Shown piece after piece: positions 27,258 to 36,172 of a DNA stretch of 61,140 nucleotides. The notes below the pieces were generated by a model. That model had not been told where the DNA came from. It worked only from the letters and a program-made list of their open reading frames with translations, and searched no databases. Positions within the stretch are counted from its first letter, which is position 1; each line of letters opens with the position of its first letter. The stretch is from an uncultured Aquabacterium sp. (lineage in GTDB: Bacteria > Pseudomonadota > Gammaproteobacteria > Burkholderiales > Burkholderiaceae_C): assembly GCF_913773725.1 (NCBI RefSeq), contig NZ_CAJYGK010000101.1:1-61140 (forward strand). Direction: 5' to 3'. Made by a program: the position numbers and the translations under genes.

Positions 27258-27956
27258 TCAGCGGTAGGTCAGGAGGGAAGGTTCCACGCCTTCGACGTGC
27301 GCGTGCTCGTTGACCGAGATGAGGTGCAGCCCGTCGCGCCCGGCCACCACCTTGGTGATGCCGGCGTTCGCCAGCGTCCAGTTGATGGTGAAGGCCTGGG
27401 CGTCGTTCAGCCCCAACAGGTGCGCGCACACCACGCTGATCGTGCCACCCGAGGTGAAGACCAGGGTGGCGCCCTTGGGCGGCGTCTGCCGCACGATGTC
27501 GTCGAGCGCGGCCACCACGCGCAGCTTGAACACCGACCAGGGTTCCGCGTACTCGTCGTCGTGGTTGCCGCCCACCCAGCGGCTCACGGCGTCCTGGAAG
27601 AACTTCTGGAAGGCGCGGCGGGGATCACCGGTGGCCGCCATCTCGGCCATCATGGCGACCTTGTCGGCGTAGCGCGGCTCGGCCACTTCGATCACGTTCT
27701 CGTGGTCGAACTCGTTGACGCCAGCGTGCAGCGCCAGCGGCGTGGCCGCATCCAGCCCCAGGCCGGCCAGGGCGCCGGCCGCCGTTTCCTGGTGGCGCAC
27801 CATGGTGCCGCTCACCAGCCGGTCGGGCATCACCCCGCGGGCCTTCAGGGCCTCGCCCAGCACGCGGGCCTGCTGGTGGCCCACGGCCGAAAGCTGGTCG
27901 TAGTTGTTCGCGCCGAACGAGGCCTGGCCGTGGCGCAGCAGGTAGATCGCCCCCAT
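27258..27956 (-). CDS. Histidine phosphatase family protein
   Basis: A 232-residue phosphoglycerate-mutase-like phosphatase. The N-terminal LLRHGQASF gives the phospho-accepting His9 with Arg8. The second catalytic His region is near VFTSGGTISVVCAHLLGL, where the usual SHG is replaced by TSGG, as in some family branches. It begins five bases after the acyl-CoA dehydrogenase stop and is probably co-transcribed with it. The substrate is unknown. Confidence 0.86.
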   Translation of the reverse strand: MGAIYLLRHGQASFGANNYDQLSAVGHQQARVLGEALKARGVMPDRLVSGTMVRHQETAAGALAGLGLDAATPLALHAGVNEFDHENVIEVAEPRYADKVAMMAEMAATGDPRRAFQKFFQDAVSRWVGGNHDDEYAEPWSVFKLRVVAALDDIVRQTPPKGATLVFTSGGTISVVCAHLLGLNDAQAFTINWTLANAGITKVVAGRDGLHLISVNEHAHVEGVEPSLLTYR

Positions 27957-27961
27957 GCCGC

Positions 27962-29191
27962 TTACTTCTGGCCGTACTTCATCAGCTCGAGGCGGGCGAT
28001 CATGCCCTTGTGCACCTCGTCCGGGCCGTCGGCCAGGCGCAGCGAACGGGCCTGGTTGAAGAAGGACGTCAGCTGGGTGTCGTGCGAGACGCCCGCACCG
28101 CCGTGGATCTGGATCGCGAAGTCGACCACGTTCTGCAGCATGGTGGGCGCCACGACCTTGATGGCCGACACATCGGTCAGCGCGGCGTGCACACCCAGGG
28201 TGTCGATCTTCCACGCGGCCTGCAGCGTCAGCAGGCGAGCCTGGTCGATGGCGACGCGGGCGTCGGCGATGCGTTCGCGGTTGCCGCCCAGGTTGACGAG
28301 CTGCTTCTTGAAGGCCACGCGATCCAGACCGCGCTTGATCGCCAGCTCCAGCGAGCGCTCGGCCGCACCGATGCAGCGCATGCAGTGGTGGATGCGGCCC
28401 GGGCCCAGGCGGCCCTGCGCGATCTCGAAGCCGCGGCCGGGGCCGGCGATCACGTTGCTCAGCGGCAGGCGCACGTTGGTGAAGTGCACCTCGCCGTGGC
28501 CGTGCGGTTCGTCGTACTCGCCGAACACGGGCAGCATGCGCTTGATCTCGACGCCCGGGGTGTCCAGCGGCACCAGCACCATCGAGTGCTGGTTGTGGCG
28601 GCCCAGGTCGGGGTTGGGCGTCAGCGCCATGAAGATGCCGATCTTGCAGCGGGGATCGCCCACGCCGGACGACCACCACTTCTTGCCATTGAGCACGATT
28701 TCATCGCCTTCGACCACGGCCGTGGCGGCCATGTTGGTGGCATCGGACGAGGCCACCTCGGGCTCGGTCATGAAGAACACCGAACGGATCTCGCCGGCCA
28801 GCAGCGGCTTGAGCCACTGCTCCTTCTGCGCAGCGCTGCCGTACTTCCACAGCACTTCCATGTTGCCGGTGTCAGGCGCGTTGCAGTTGAAGATCTCGGG
28901 GGCCATCAGGCTGCGGCCGGTCTCTTCAGCGCTGAAGGCATACTCCAGCACGCTCAGGCCGGCGCCCAGTTCGGGATCGGGCAGGAACAGGTTCCACAGG
29001 CCTTCGGCCTTTGCCTTGGCCTTAAGCTCTTCCACCACCGGGGGGATGGTCCACTCCGTCCAGTGACCGCCATGGCGCTTTTCGTGGATGCCCTTCCAGT
29101 GGGCGGCCTCGATGGGTTCGATGTGTTCCTGGATGAAGGCGCGGACGCGTTCGGCGGTCTGCTTGGCGCGCGGGCTGGGCTGGAAGTCCAT
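27962..29191 (-). CDS. Acyl-CoA dehydrogenase
   Basis: A 409-residue FAD-dependent dehydrogenase of the long ACAD type. It runs from the N-terminal helical domain (MDFQPSPRAKQTAERVRAFI) through FFMTEPEVASSDATNM, the flavin-binding segment, and RCIGAAERSLELAIKR, to IQIHGGAGVSHDTQL near the end. It should oxidise an acyl-CoA to a 2-enoyl-CoA and pass electrons to ETF. Chain-length specificity is unknown. Strong AGGAG precedes ATG 29191. A histidine phosphatase gene follows immediately. Confidence 0.93.
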   Translation of the reverse strand: MDFQPSPRAKQTAERVRAFIQEHIEPIEAAHWKGIHEKRHGGHWTEWTIPPVVEELKAKAKAEGLWNLFLPDPELGAGLSVLEYAFSAEETGRSLMAPEIFNCNAPDTGNMEVLWKYGSAAQKEQWLKPLLAGEIRSVFFMTEPEVASSDATNMAATAVVEGDEIVLNGKKWWSSGVGDPRCKIGIFMALTPNPDLGRHNQHSMVLVPLDTPGVEIKRMLPVFGEYDEPHGHGEVHFTNVRLPLSNVIAGPGRGFEIAQGRLGPGRIHHCMRCIGAAERSLELAIKRGLDRVAFKKQLVNLGGNRERIADARVAIDQARLLTLQAAWKIDTLGVHAALTDVSAIKVVAPTMLQNVVDFAIQIHGGAGVSHDTQLTSFFNQARSLRLADGPDEVHKGMIARLELMKYGQK

Positions 29192-29655
29192 GTCGGTGTC
29201 TCCTGCAGTGCAATGGGTTGCCGGGATGCTACGCAAGCGACTTCCATGCATCAAATGAAGAATGTGCATCGCCATCAATTCATCATGAGAATGAAAAGAG
29301 CGAGGCCCCTTGCGCGGGTGTCGTCCGCGCACCGATCCACTGAACACGGGACACATGACGCGGTGCAACACGCGCCATAATGGCGTGTTGCCGACATCTC
29401 GGCACTCTTGGAGCGAACACCTTGGACAGTCACCCTCGGTGACCGCCCACTCCAGCCACCGGCGCCCAGCCCGTTGAAGCCATGCAGGCGGCCTGACACA
29501 CCAGGCAATGGGTCTTGAACCGGTGCGCCCGCCAGCCGCAGCCCGCCGCTGGCCGGCCTGCGGGAGGGGGCGGCAACCACCACATTCCACCCCCTTCACC
29601 AACCTGTGCGACCCCGTGCGGCCCCTTGGCCCGTGGCGCACGTGCTGGAGTTTCC
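29192..29655. other. Intergenic region between acyl-CoA dehydrogenase and corA
   Basis: This 464-base gap between divergent genes holds no convincing gene. The half near the dehydrogenase (29230-29300) is comparatively AT-rich with repeated TGCATC elements and probably carries its promoter. A long palindrome lies at 29365-29391. The remainder, up to the corA ATG, is GC-rich and featureless to my eye. Confidence 0.6.
29365..29391. promoter_or_regulatory. Long inverted repeat upstream of corA
   Basis: GCAACA...TGTTGC outer arms enclose CGCCAT-A-ATGGCG, giving 12 paired bases with a two-base bulge; the 9-bp arms GCAACACGC/GCGTGTTGC are also perfect. CATAAT at its centre resembles a -10 hexamer, so a bound regulator could block a promoter. 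No assigned binder. Confidence 0.5.
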
Positions 29656-30615
29656 ATGCTCAACGTCTTCACGCTGGCCAACGGCCGGCTGTTTCAGGAA
29701 GAGATCGACAGCCTCGACGAACTGACGCCCGTGCGTCCGGTGTGGGTCGATCTGGAAGACCCGACGCCCGAGGAAAAGGGCTGGATCGCCGTGCGCTTCG
29801 GTCTGGTCATCCCTGGCGACATCATCGACGACGACCTGGAAGAATCGGCCCGTTTCTACGAGGAAGACGGCGCGATCCACATCCGTTCCGACTTCCTGAT
29901 CGACGACGACGAGACGCCGCGCAACGTGCGGGTGGCCTTCATCCTGCATCAGAACGTCCTGTTCTCGATCCACCGCGAAGACCTGCCGGTCTTCCGCCTG
30001 CTGCGCATGCGCGCCCGCCGCATCCCCGCGCTGATTGAAGACGCGAAGGACGTGCTGCTCAAGCTGTACGACGCCGATGCGGAGTATTCGGCCGACACGC
30101 TGGAAGGCATCTACGACGACCTGGAGAAGGTCAGCCAGCGCGTGCTGAAGGAAGAGGTCAACGACCAGGCTGCGGGTGAGGCGCTGGCCGCCATCGCGCG
30201 CCAGGAAGACTTGAACGGCCGCATCCGCCGCAACGTGATGGACACGCGCCGCGCCGTGAGCTTCATGATGCGCGCGCGCATGCTGAACGCCGACCAGTTC
30301 GAGGAAGCCCGCCAGATCCTGCGCGACATCGACTCGCTGGACTCGCACACGGCCTTCCTGTTCGACAAGATCAACTTCCTGATGGACGCGACCGTCGGTT
30401 TCATCAACATCAACCAGAACAAGATCATCAAGATCTTCTCGGTGGCCTCGGTGGCGCTGCTGCCGCCCACGCTGATCGCCAGCATCTACGGGATGAACTT
30501 CCAGTACATGCCCGAGCTGAGCCAGAAGTGGGGCTACCCCTTTGCACTGTGTCTGATGGTGCTGTCCATCGTGACGCCGTTCTGGTACTTCCGCCGCAAG
30601 GGCTGGCTCAAGTAA
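29656..30615 (+). CDS. corA: CorA-family divalent cation transporter
   Basis: A 319-residue CorA/ZntB-type channel for Mg2+ (possibly Co2+ or Ni2+). A long acidic and helical cytoplasmic N-terminal domain (1 to about 255) is followed by two C-terminal transmembrane helices. The diagnostic YGMNF filter motif, with FQYMPELSQKWGYP in the periplasmic loop, lies between them, and the C-terminus is the basic RRKGWLK. An MFS gene starts four bases downstream, so they are probably co-transcribed. Confidence 0.95.
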   Translation: MLNVFTLANGRLFQEEIDSLDELTPVRPVWVDLEDPTPEEKGWIAVRFGLVIPGDIIDDDLEESARFYEEDGAIHIRSDFLIDDDETPRNVRVAFILHQNVLFSIHREDLPVFRLLRMRARRIPALIEDAKDVLLKLYDADAEYSADTLEGIYDDLEKVSQRVLKEEVNDQAAGEALAAIARQEDLNGRIRRNVMDTRRAVSFMMRARMLNADQFEEARQILRDIDSLDSHTAFLFDKINFLMDATVGFININQNKIIKIFSVASVALLPPTLIASIYGMNFQYMPELSQKWGYPFALCLMVLSIVTPFWYFRRKGWLK

Positions 30616-30619
30616 GACC

Positions 30620-31765
30620 GTGCCCCTGAACCTGCCTGCCCTGCCCGCCGGGCTGTGGCGCGTGATGCTGGGCACCACCCTGGTGGTCAGCAGCTACAGT
30701 CTGCTCAACCCCGTGCTGGCCGTGCGCCTGCAGACCGCGGGCGCCAGCAACCTCGCGGTCGGGGTGATCGCGATGCTGCCCTTTCTCAGCGTGGCCCTGC
30801 TGGTGCCGGTGGTGTCGCACGTGTTCGACCGCGTGGGCGTAGGCCGGGCCTACCGCATCGGCCTGTTGCTGGAGCTGTTGGCCTGTCTGGGCTACCTGCT
30901 GACCGACGATTTCCGCGCCTGGTGTGTGCTGAGCCTGATGGCCGGCATCGGTGCGGCGGCAGCCTGGAACGCGACCGAAGGGCTGATTGCGCACAACGTG
31001 CCGGCCACGCACCGCGGACGGCTCACCGGCCTGTACCAGGCGCTGCTGGGCGCCGGCATGGCGCTGGGCCCCTTCCTGCCCGGGCTGCTGGGCCTGACGC
31101 CGATGGGCGCCAATGTGGCGGCCGCTGGCGGGCTGGCGCTGGGGCTGGGCCTCACGCTGGCGCCCTCGGTGAGCCAGCTGCGCGCGCACCACGAGGACCG
31201 CCCCCACGTGAGCCTGCTCGCGGCCTGGCGCTTTCGGCCCGCACTCGCCTGGGCGGCCGTCGTGGGCGGGGTGTTCGAAGTCGGGCTGAGCAGCGTCACC
31301 ACCGCGCACGGCTCGGCCATCGGCCTGGGGCTGGGCGCGGCCACATCGATCGCCGGCGTGCTGGGCATGGGCAGCTTCGCGCTGCAGTACCCGCTGGGCT
31401 GGCTGGCCGACCACGTGCCCACGCGCCGGCTGTTCGCGGGCGGTGCCGCGCTGCTCGCGCTCAGCGGGGCGGCCTTCACGCAGGCGACCACCTGGCCTCC
31501 CCTGCTGTGGCTGTGCGCGGCGTTGTGGGGCGGCCTGGGCGGCGCGCTCTACACGCTCAGCATGATCCGCGTGGCCCACGATTTCGAGGACACCTCGGCG
31601 CTGGCTGGCACCTCGGCCATGATTGCCGGCTACACCGCAGGCGGTGCCCTCGGTCCGCTGGTCAGTGGCTGGTTCTTCGACCACGCCGGCGTCGGGGGGC
31701 AAGGCGCCTGGCTGGCGGTGCTGGCCCTGTCCCTGCTGTGGCTGCAGCGGCGCCCCGCACGGTGA
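30620..31765 (+). CDS. Major facilitator superfamily transporter
   Basis: A 381-residue polytopic protein with about 11-12 hydrophobic helices and an MFS loop motif (VFDRVGVGRAYRIGLL) after helix 2. It begins at a GTG four bases after corA, with little room for a ribosome site, so coupling to corA is likely. No specificity signature is recognised. A MarR gene follows on the same strand, which often marks efflux or aromatic-compound transport. Confidence 0.85.
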   Translation: MPLNLPALPAGLWRVMLGTTLVVSSYSLLNPVLAVRLQTAGASNLAVGVIAMLPFLSVALLVPVVSHVFDRVGVGRAYRIGLLLELLACLGYLLTDDFRAWCVLSLMAGIGAAAAWNATEGLIAHNVPATHRGRLTGLYQALLGAGMALGPFLPGLLGLTPMGANVAAAGGLALGLGLTLAPSVSQLRAHHEDRPHVSLLAAWRFRPALAWAAVVGGVFEVGLSSVTTAHGSAIGLGLGAATSIAGVLGMGSFALQYPLGWLADHVPTRRLFAGGAALLALSGAAFTQATTWPPLLWLCAALWGGLGGALYTLSMIRVAHDFEDTSALAGTSAMIAGYTAGGALGPLVSGWFFDHAGVGGQGAWLAVLALSLLWLQRRPAR

Positions 31766-31828
31766 ATGCCGCGCGCTTGTCGCACATCAGGCCCACGAAC
31801 ACCCGCCCATCGTTAAACTCGATGCAGG

Positions 31829-31845
31829 CCGGTCGCCCCGACCGG
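31829..31845. promoter_or_regulatory. Candidate MarR operator
   Basis: CCGGTCG and CGACCGG form a perfect 7-bp inverted repeat with a 3-bp spacer, 15 bases before the MarR start codon. The position suits autoregulation. A hairpin in the RNA is the alternative. Confidence 0.42.
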
Positions 31846-31859
31846 ATGGTGTGTCCTGC

Positions 31860-32363
31860 ATGTCCCTTACCGAAGCCTTCCTCGTCGTACTCGAGGACCA
31901 GCCTGGCCACCTGATCCGGCGGTTGCATCAGATTTCGGTGGCGCTGTTCCTGGACGAAACCCAGACTTGGGGCGTGACCGCCGTGCAGTTCAGCGCGCTC
32001 ACGGCCATGGCCCGCCAACCCGGCCTGGACCAGCGTACCTTGGCCCGCCGCATCGGCTTCGACACCTCCACGCTGGGCAGCGTGCTCGACCGACTCGAGG
32101 CCCGCGGGTTGGTGGTGCGCCAGGCCCACCGGCAGGACCGCCGCGTTCGCTTGCTGTTCATCACGCCCGCAGGGCAGCAAACGGTCGACGCCATGCGCGA
32201 AAGCGTGTTGCGCGCCGGGGAGCGCTTGCTCGCTCCGCTGTCGCCTGAAGAACAAGCCACGCTGCTGGCCCTCATGCGCAAGCTGGTCATCACCAACAAT
32301 GCGTTGAGCCGGGCGCCGGCCGTCGCGGGCGAGGCGCCGCCCGACACCCCATCCAGCCCCTGA
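31860..32363 (+). CDS. MarR-family transcriptional regulator
   Basis: A 167-residue winged helix-turn-helix protein with the MarR pattern: a dimerisation helix at the N-terminus, then LARRIGFDTSTLGSVLDRLEARGLV as recognition helix and RQDRRVRLLFITPAG as the wing. The ATG at 31860 is the natural family start. It follows the MFS gene on the same strand after 94 bases. The ligand is unknown. Confidence 0.9.
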   Translation: MSLTEAFLVVLEDQPGHLIRRLHQISVALFLDETQTWGVTAVQFSALTAMARQPGLDQRTLARRIGFDTSTLGSVLDRLEARGLVVRQAHRQDRRVRLLFITPAGQQTVDAMRESVLRAGERLLAPLSPEEQATLLALMRKLVITNNALSRAPAVAGEAPPDTPSSP

Positions 32364-32397
32364 AAGGCCGCGCGCGCCACGAGACGCCGACTTGCGA

Positions 32398-34215
32398 TCA
32401 CGTGGCGGCGGCCTGCCGTGGGGAGGCGCGTCGCGTGAGCACGGCCTGCAAGGCCGTCAACAACTGCGCGGCGGGCACGGGCTTGTGCAGCAAGGTCAGG
32501 CCGCTGGCGTGGGCTTCGCGCAGGCGCTCTGGCGCCGTGTCCCCGGTGACCAGGATGGCCGGCACCGCGCGCCCCAGTTCGGCCCGGATCGCCTCGACAG
32601 CCTGAACGCCGTTGCGATGCGCCCGCAGTCGGTAGTCCACCAGCAGCACCTCCGGCGTGAAACCACGGAGCAGGTGCAAGGCCGCCTCCAGGCTGTCGAC
32701 CGCCTCGCACCAGCAGCCGCAGTCGGTCAGCAGATCGCCCAGCGCTTGCCGAACAGGCTCGTCGTCATCGACGAGCAGCACGCGCAGGCCGCGCAGATCG
32801 CACACCGGCATGACGGGCGGCATGGCCGCCATGCTGGCCGCCGTCGCGGGCAGGATCAGGCGAAACACCGAGCCCCGACCCGGACGCGATCGCAGGTCGA
32901 CCTCCGCCCCCATGGCTCGCGCCAGCCCATCGACGATCGACAGGCCCAGCCCCAGCCCTTTGTGCCGGTCCCGCTCGGGGTTGTCCACCTGATGGAAGGC
33001 CTTGAACACGTGGGGCTGCTCGGCCTCGGGTATGCCGATGCCCGTGTCCCAGACCTCGATGGCCACATGGGGCCCCTGGCTGCGGGCGGCCAGCAGCACG
33101 CGACCGCGCTCGGTGTAGCGCACGGCATTGAGCAGCAGGTTGCGCAGCACGACCTCGACCAGTGCCGGATCGGCGTAGGCCGCGCACCCCGTGGGGCGGG
33201 CCCGCCAGCCCAGCCCCTTGGCGTCGGCCAGCGGCGTGAACTCGCGGCTCAGCTTGTCGAACGTGCCCTGCAGCGCGAAAGGCTGCGGCGCCGGCCGCAC
33301 GACACCCGCATCGATCTTGGCGAAGTCGAGCAGGGTGTGCAGCATCTCGCCCGCCGCATCGGCCGAGGCACTGGCATGGGCCAGCAACTGCTGCTGGCGC
33401 GGCGTGAGCGGTGTGCGGCCCAGCGTCGCCAGCGTCAGCGTGAGGGCGTGCAGTGGCTGGCGCAGGTCGTGACTGGCCGAGGCCAGGAACACCGTCTTGG
33501 CCCGGTTGGCTTCCTCGGCCTCGTCCAGTGCGTCCTCGGCGATCTGGCGTGCAGCCATGGCGCGCTCGGTCTGGTCTCTCAACCGCTGGATCAGGCCTTC
33601 GTTCTCGAAGCGCAGCGTGATGGAGCGCAAGGCCATGCGGGAGGTGTGGTACGAGAAGACCGTCATGGCCCACAGGTAGATGAGCACCCCCAGCCCGAGT
33701 GTGACGTTGACCGCGCCGCCCAGGTCGAGCAACGTGATGGCCACGGGCAGCACGCTGCACACCCAGTAGGCCATGGCCACGGGCCAGGACGGCGCGAACA
33801 CGGCCAGGCCACCGGAGCTCATGCCGGCCGACATGCCCAGCACCAGCGTGATGGACTCGGGGTGCGCGGCATCCATGAGCCATGGCGCCATGGCGCCTCG
33901 GCAACACCCTAGCAAGGCCGCCATCACGCGCACGGCCTGGGCATACCGCGCCACGCGGGCCACATCGTCCGGCGGCGGCAACACCTTGCGCACCAGCAGG
34001 CACCCGACGCTCACGGCCGTGGTGAGCAGGGCCCACCACACGGCACGCAGGTCCTCGGCGATCAGCACGAAGGCCGCGGCGGTCAGCCACGACACGATGC
34101 ACGAGACAACGAAAGCACCGGACAGGTTGCCATCCAGCAAGGTCATCTGTGCCACGAGGAGGCGCGGGCGCTCGAACTGCCACGCCTCGCGCAGCGAAGG
34201 GCGCAGCGGGCTCAC
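32398..34215 (-). CDS. Hybrid sensor histidine kinase/response regulator
   Basis: A 605-residue inner-membrane protein. Five or six hydrophobic helices lie at about 35-190, with a coiled segment to 240. The HisKA domain has SHDLRQPLHAL (His249). The HATPase domain has N box LRNLLLNAVRYT, DTGIGIPE and GLGLGLSIVDG. A C-terminal receiver has VDDDEP and phospho-acceptor Asp527 in LLVDYR. The integral-membrane sensor and the HDLRQPLH box are typical of kinases paired with LuxR-type regulators. The regulator gene is upstream with a four-base overlap. The signal is unknown. Confidence 0.93.
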   Translation of the reverse strand: MSPLRPSLREAWQFERPRLLVAQMTLLDGNLSGAFVVSCIVSWLTAAAFVLIAEDLRAVWWALLTTAVSVGCLLVRKVLPPPDDVARVARYAQAVRVMAALLGCCRGAMAPWLMDAAHPESITLVLGMSAGMSSGGLAVFAPSWPVAMAYWVCSVLPVAITLLDLGGAVNVTLGLGVLIYLWAMTVFSYHTSRMALRSITLRFENEGLIQRLRDQTERAMAARQIAEDALDEAEEANRAKTVFLASASHDLRQPLHALTLTLATLGRTPLTPRQQQLLAHASASADAAGEMLHTLLDFAKIDAGVVRPAPQPFALQGTFDKLSREFTPLADAKGLGWRARPTGCAAYADPALVEVVLRNLLLNAVRYTERGRVLLAARSQGPHVAIEVWDTGIGIPEAEQPHVFKAFHQVDNPERDRHKGLGLGLSIVDGLARAMGAEVDLRSRPGRGSVFRLILPATAASMAAMPPVMPVCDLRGLRVLLVDDDEPVRQALGDLLTDCGCWCEAVDSLEAALHLLRGFTPEVLLVDYRLRAHRNGVQAVEAIRAELGRAVPAILVTGDTAPERLREAHASGLTLLHKPVPAAQLLTALQAVLTRRASPRQAAAT

Positions 34216-34874
34216 GACAGGAGTCCGCGGGCTTGGGCCAGTGCCACCGCCTGTTCGCGGCTGAGGGCCCCCAGGCGCTCGGTGACCCAGGACAGTTCGG
34301 CCCGGACGTCGTTTTCGCTGAGGGACAACGCGCGCGCGATGGCACGGTTGGAGGCGCCACGGCGGACCTCACGCAGCAAGGCGCACTGCAGGGGACTGAG
34401 GGTGTGGGCCTCCTCGGTCGCCGCGGAGTCCGCCACCACAGGAGGGGCGGCGGGAGCCGGCTCGGCCCAGGCGTAGGGCAGGAGGGCCCAGGCATCGCCC
34501 TGGCGCAGGCTGGCAGCCACAGCCTGGATCACTTCATCCGGACCAGCCGATTTGTGCAGGTAGCCGCAGGCACCGGCCGCACGGGCTTGCCGGATCAGGT
34601 CCGGGCCCACATCGGCCGACATCAGCAACACCTTGAGGCCCGGATGACGCTCGAGCAGGCCCGGCAGTGCGCCCAGGCCGTCGGCATCGGGCAGATGCAC
34701 ATCGAGCAGGACCAGATCGGGCGGCTGTGCCGCCACGGCCTGCACGGCCTCGTGCCAGTCATGCGCCAGGACCACATCGGCCTGGGGCCAGCCTTCGGCC
34801 AGCATCAGGCGCAGCCCTGTCAGGTACAGGGCATGGTCATCGACGAGAAGGAGGCGAGGGGACAACCGGCTCAT
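34212..34874 (-). CDS. LuxR-type (NarL/FixJ) response regulator
   Basis: A 220-residue regulator. The receiver domain has LLLVDDHALY and phospho-acceptor Asp58 in LVLLDVHLPDADG. The C-terminal LuxR helix-turn-helix (about 155-215) includes LLREVRRGASNRAIARALSLSENDV. It ends inside the start of the hybrid kinase gene, so the two form a coupled phosphorelay pair. ATG 34874 is chosen because the preceding in-frame residues are not part of a receiver fold. Confidence 0.92.
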   Translation of the reverse strand: MSRLSPRLLLVDDHALYLTGLRLMLAEGWPQADVVLAHDWHEAVQAVAAQPPDLVLLDVHLPDADGLGALPGLLERHPGLKVLLMSADVGPDLIRQARAAGACGYLHKSAGPDEVIQAVAASLRQGDAWALLPYAWAEPAPAAPPVVADSAATEEAHTLSPLQCALLREVRRGASNRAIARALSLSENDVRAELSWVTERLGALSREQAVALAQARGLLS

Positions 34875-34947
34875 GGCATCGCGGAAGCTCACGACACGCC
34901 AGTATCCATGCGCGACCCGCGCAAAAACACACCGTACCAGCGACCGT

Positions 34948-36087
34948 TCAGCCGTTCCCCCCATCAGAGGGAGGCGCCCGGCCCGCCACCGCGCGGGGCA
35001 CCGGCACGGCCAGCCGCCGCATCAAGGTGGGCGCAACGGCCAGCACCAGCATCAGGCGCAGGACGTGGGTGGCGATCACCTCCGGCAGAAAGGCCCCGCT
35101 CTGGCGGGCCATGAGCGCCATCTCTGCCATGCCGCCCGGGGCCAGCGCCAGATAGTGCGTCAGCCAGGGCGCAGGCACGCCGTTGACACCCAGCGCCAGC
35201 AGCCAGGCCATCACGGCACACACCGCCACGCTGGCCAGCACCACACCGGCCGCCACCAGGCTGAGGCGCGGTGCGCGCCGCCAGGCAGGTGCATCGAGCT
35301 TGCTGCCCAGCGTGATGCCGAGCAGCAACTGCGCCGTGTCCATCAGGCCGACCGGCAGGGCCATCGGGCTGCGCCCATCCGCGCCCTGTCCCAGGCAGGC
35401 CGTCAGGATGGCGGTGGCCAGCAAGGGCAGCATCATCCAGACGTTGGGCCAGTGGCGCCGGTGCAGCCAGGCCGTTGGCGCGGCGAGCAACAAGGCCCAA
35501 CCCAGCGTGCAGGCCACGACAAAGGCGCTTGCGCCCGCCGCGGACGAAGCCGCCTCGGCCGGGCCATGCAGACCGCCCTCGACCCACACTGCGCTCCAGG
35601 GAACGAGCGACACCACCAGCGCAACCCGCAGCCCCTGCGTCAGCGCCACCGTGGCGGCCGACACGCCATGGCGTTCCGCCAGCACGGCCATCTCTGAGGC
35701 CCCCCCGGGCAGCGCGCACAGCCACGCTCCGGCGCGGTCCAGCCCCGCCCAGCGTCGATAGGCCCACACGCCCACGAAGGCCGGCGTCAGGGCCAGCACG
35801 GCCAGCGTCAGCAGCACAGGCCAGCGTGCAACCAGGCCGCCCACCACCTCGGGCGTGAAGCGCAGGCCCAGGCCCACGCCGATCAGGCACTGACCCAGGG
35901 CCCGCCCCCATCCCCACTCGGCCACCGGGGCTCCCACGCCGCGGGCGATACCGAACGCCACCATCGGCCCCAGCAACCAGGGCAGGGGCCCACCAGCCGC
36001 CCACCACACCAGGCCCCCACAGGCGGCCACGGCCCACCCCAGCACCACCGCCCTGTCGACGGCCGGCACGTTCCATCGCCGTGTCAC
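34948..36087 (-). CDS. AbrB-family integral membrane protein
   Basis: A 379-residue polytopic protein with two homologous halves. Each half carries a helix pair ending in a Gly/Ala/Pro-rich loop: LPGGASEMAVLAERHG in the first and LAPGGMAEMALMARQSG in the second. This duplication is the signature of the AbrB/AmoA-type membrane family (unrelated to the AbrB transcription factor). Function is uncertain; some members are linked to ammonia monooxygenase, but no such genes are present. The GTG at 36087 has AGGAG eight bases upstream and is preferred over ATG 36114. Confidence 0.85.
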   Translation of the reverse strand: MTRRWNVPAVDRAVVLGWAVAACGGLVWWAAGGPLPWLLGPMVAFGIARGVGAPVAEWGWGRALGQCLIGVGLGLRFTPEVVGGLVARWPVLLTLAVLALTPAFVGVWAYRRWAGLDRAGAWLCALPGGASEMAVLAERHGVSAATVALTQGLRVALVVSLVPWSAVWVEGGLHGPAEAASSAAGASAFVVACTLGWALLLAAPTAWLHRRHWPNVWMMLPLLATAILTACLGQGADGRSPMALPVGLMDTAQLLLGITLGSKLDAPAWRRAPRLSLVAAGVVLASVAVCAVMAWLLALGVNGVPAPWLTHYLALAPGGMAEMALMARQSGAFLPEVIATHVLRLMLVLAVAPTLMRRLAVPVPRAVAGRAPPSDGGNG

Positions 36088-36114
36088 GCGTTCATCTCCT
36101 TTGGCGCACACCAT

Positions 36115-36139
36115 GAAAAAAGGCGGCACGAGGCCGCCT
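36115..36139 (-). terminator. Intrinsic terminator of the tctCBA operon
   Basis: On the minus strand AGGCGGC and GCCGCCT pair around CTCGT, followed by a run of six T. It lies 34 bases after the tctA stop and separates the transporter operon from the AbrB-family gene. Confidence 0.88.
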
Positions 36140-36172
36140 GAAAAGAGCCCCGTCCGAGGGCACGCTCGTCCA

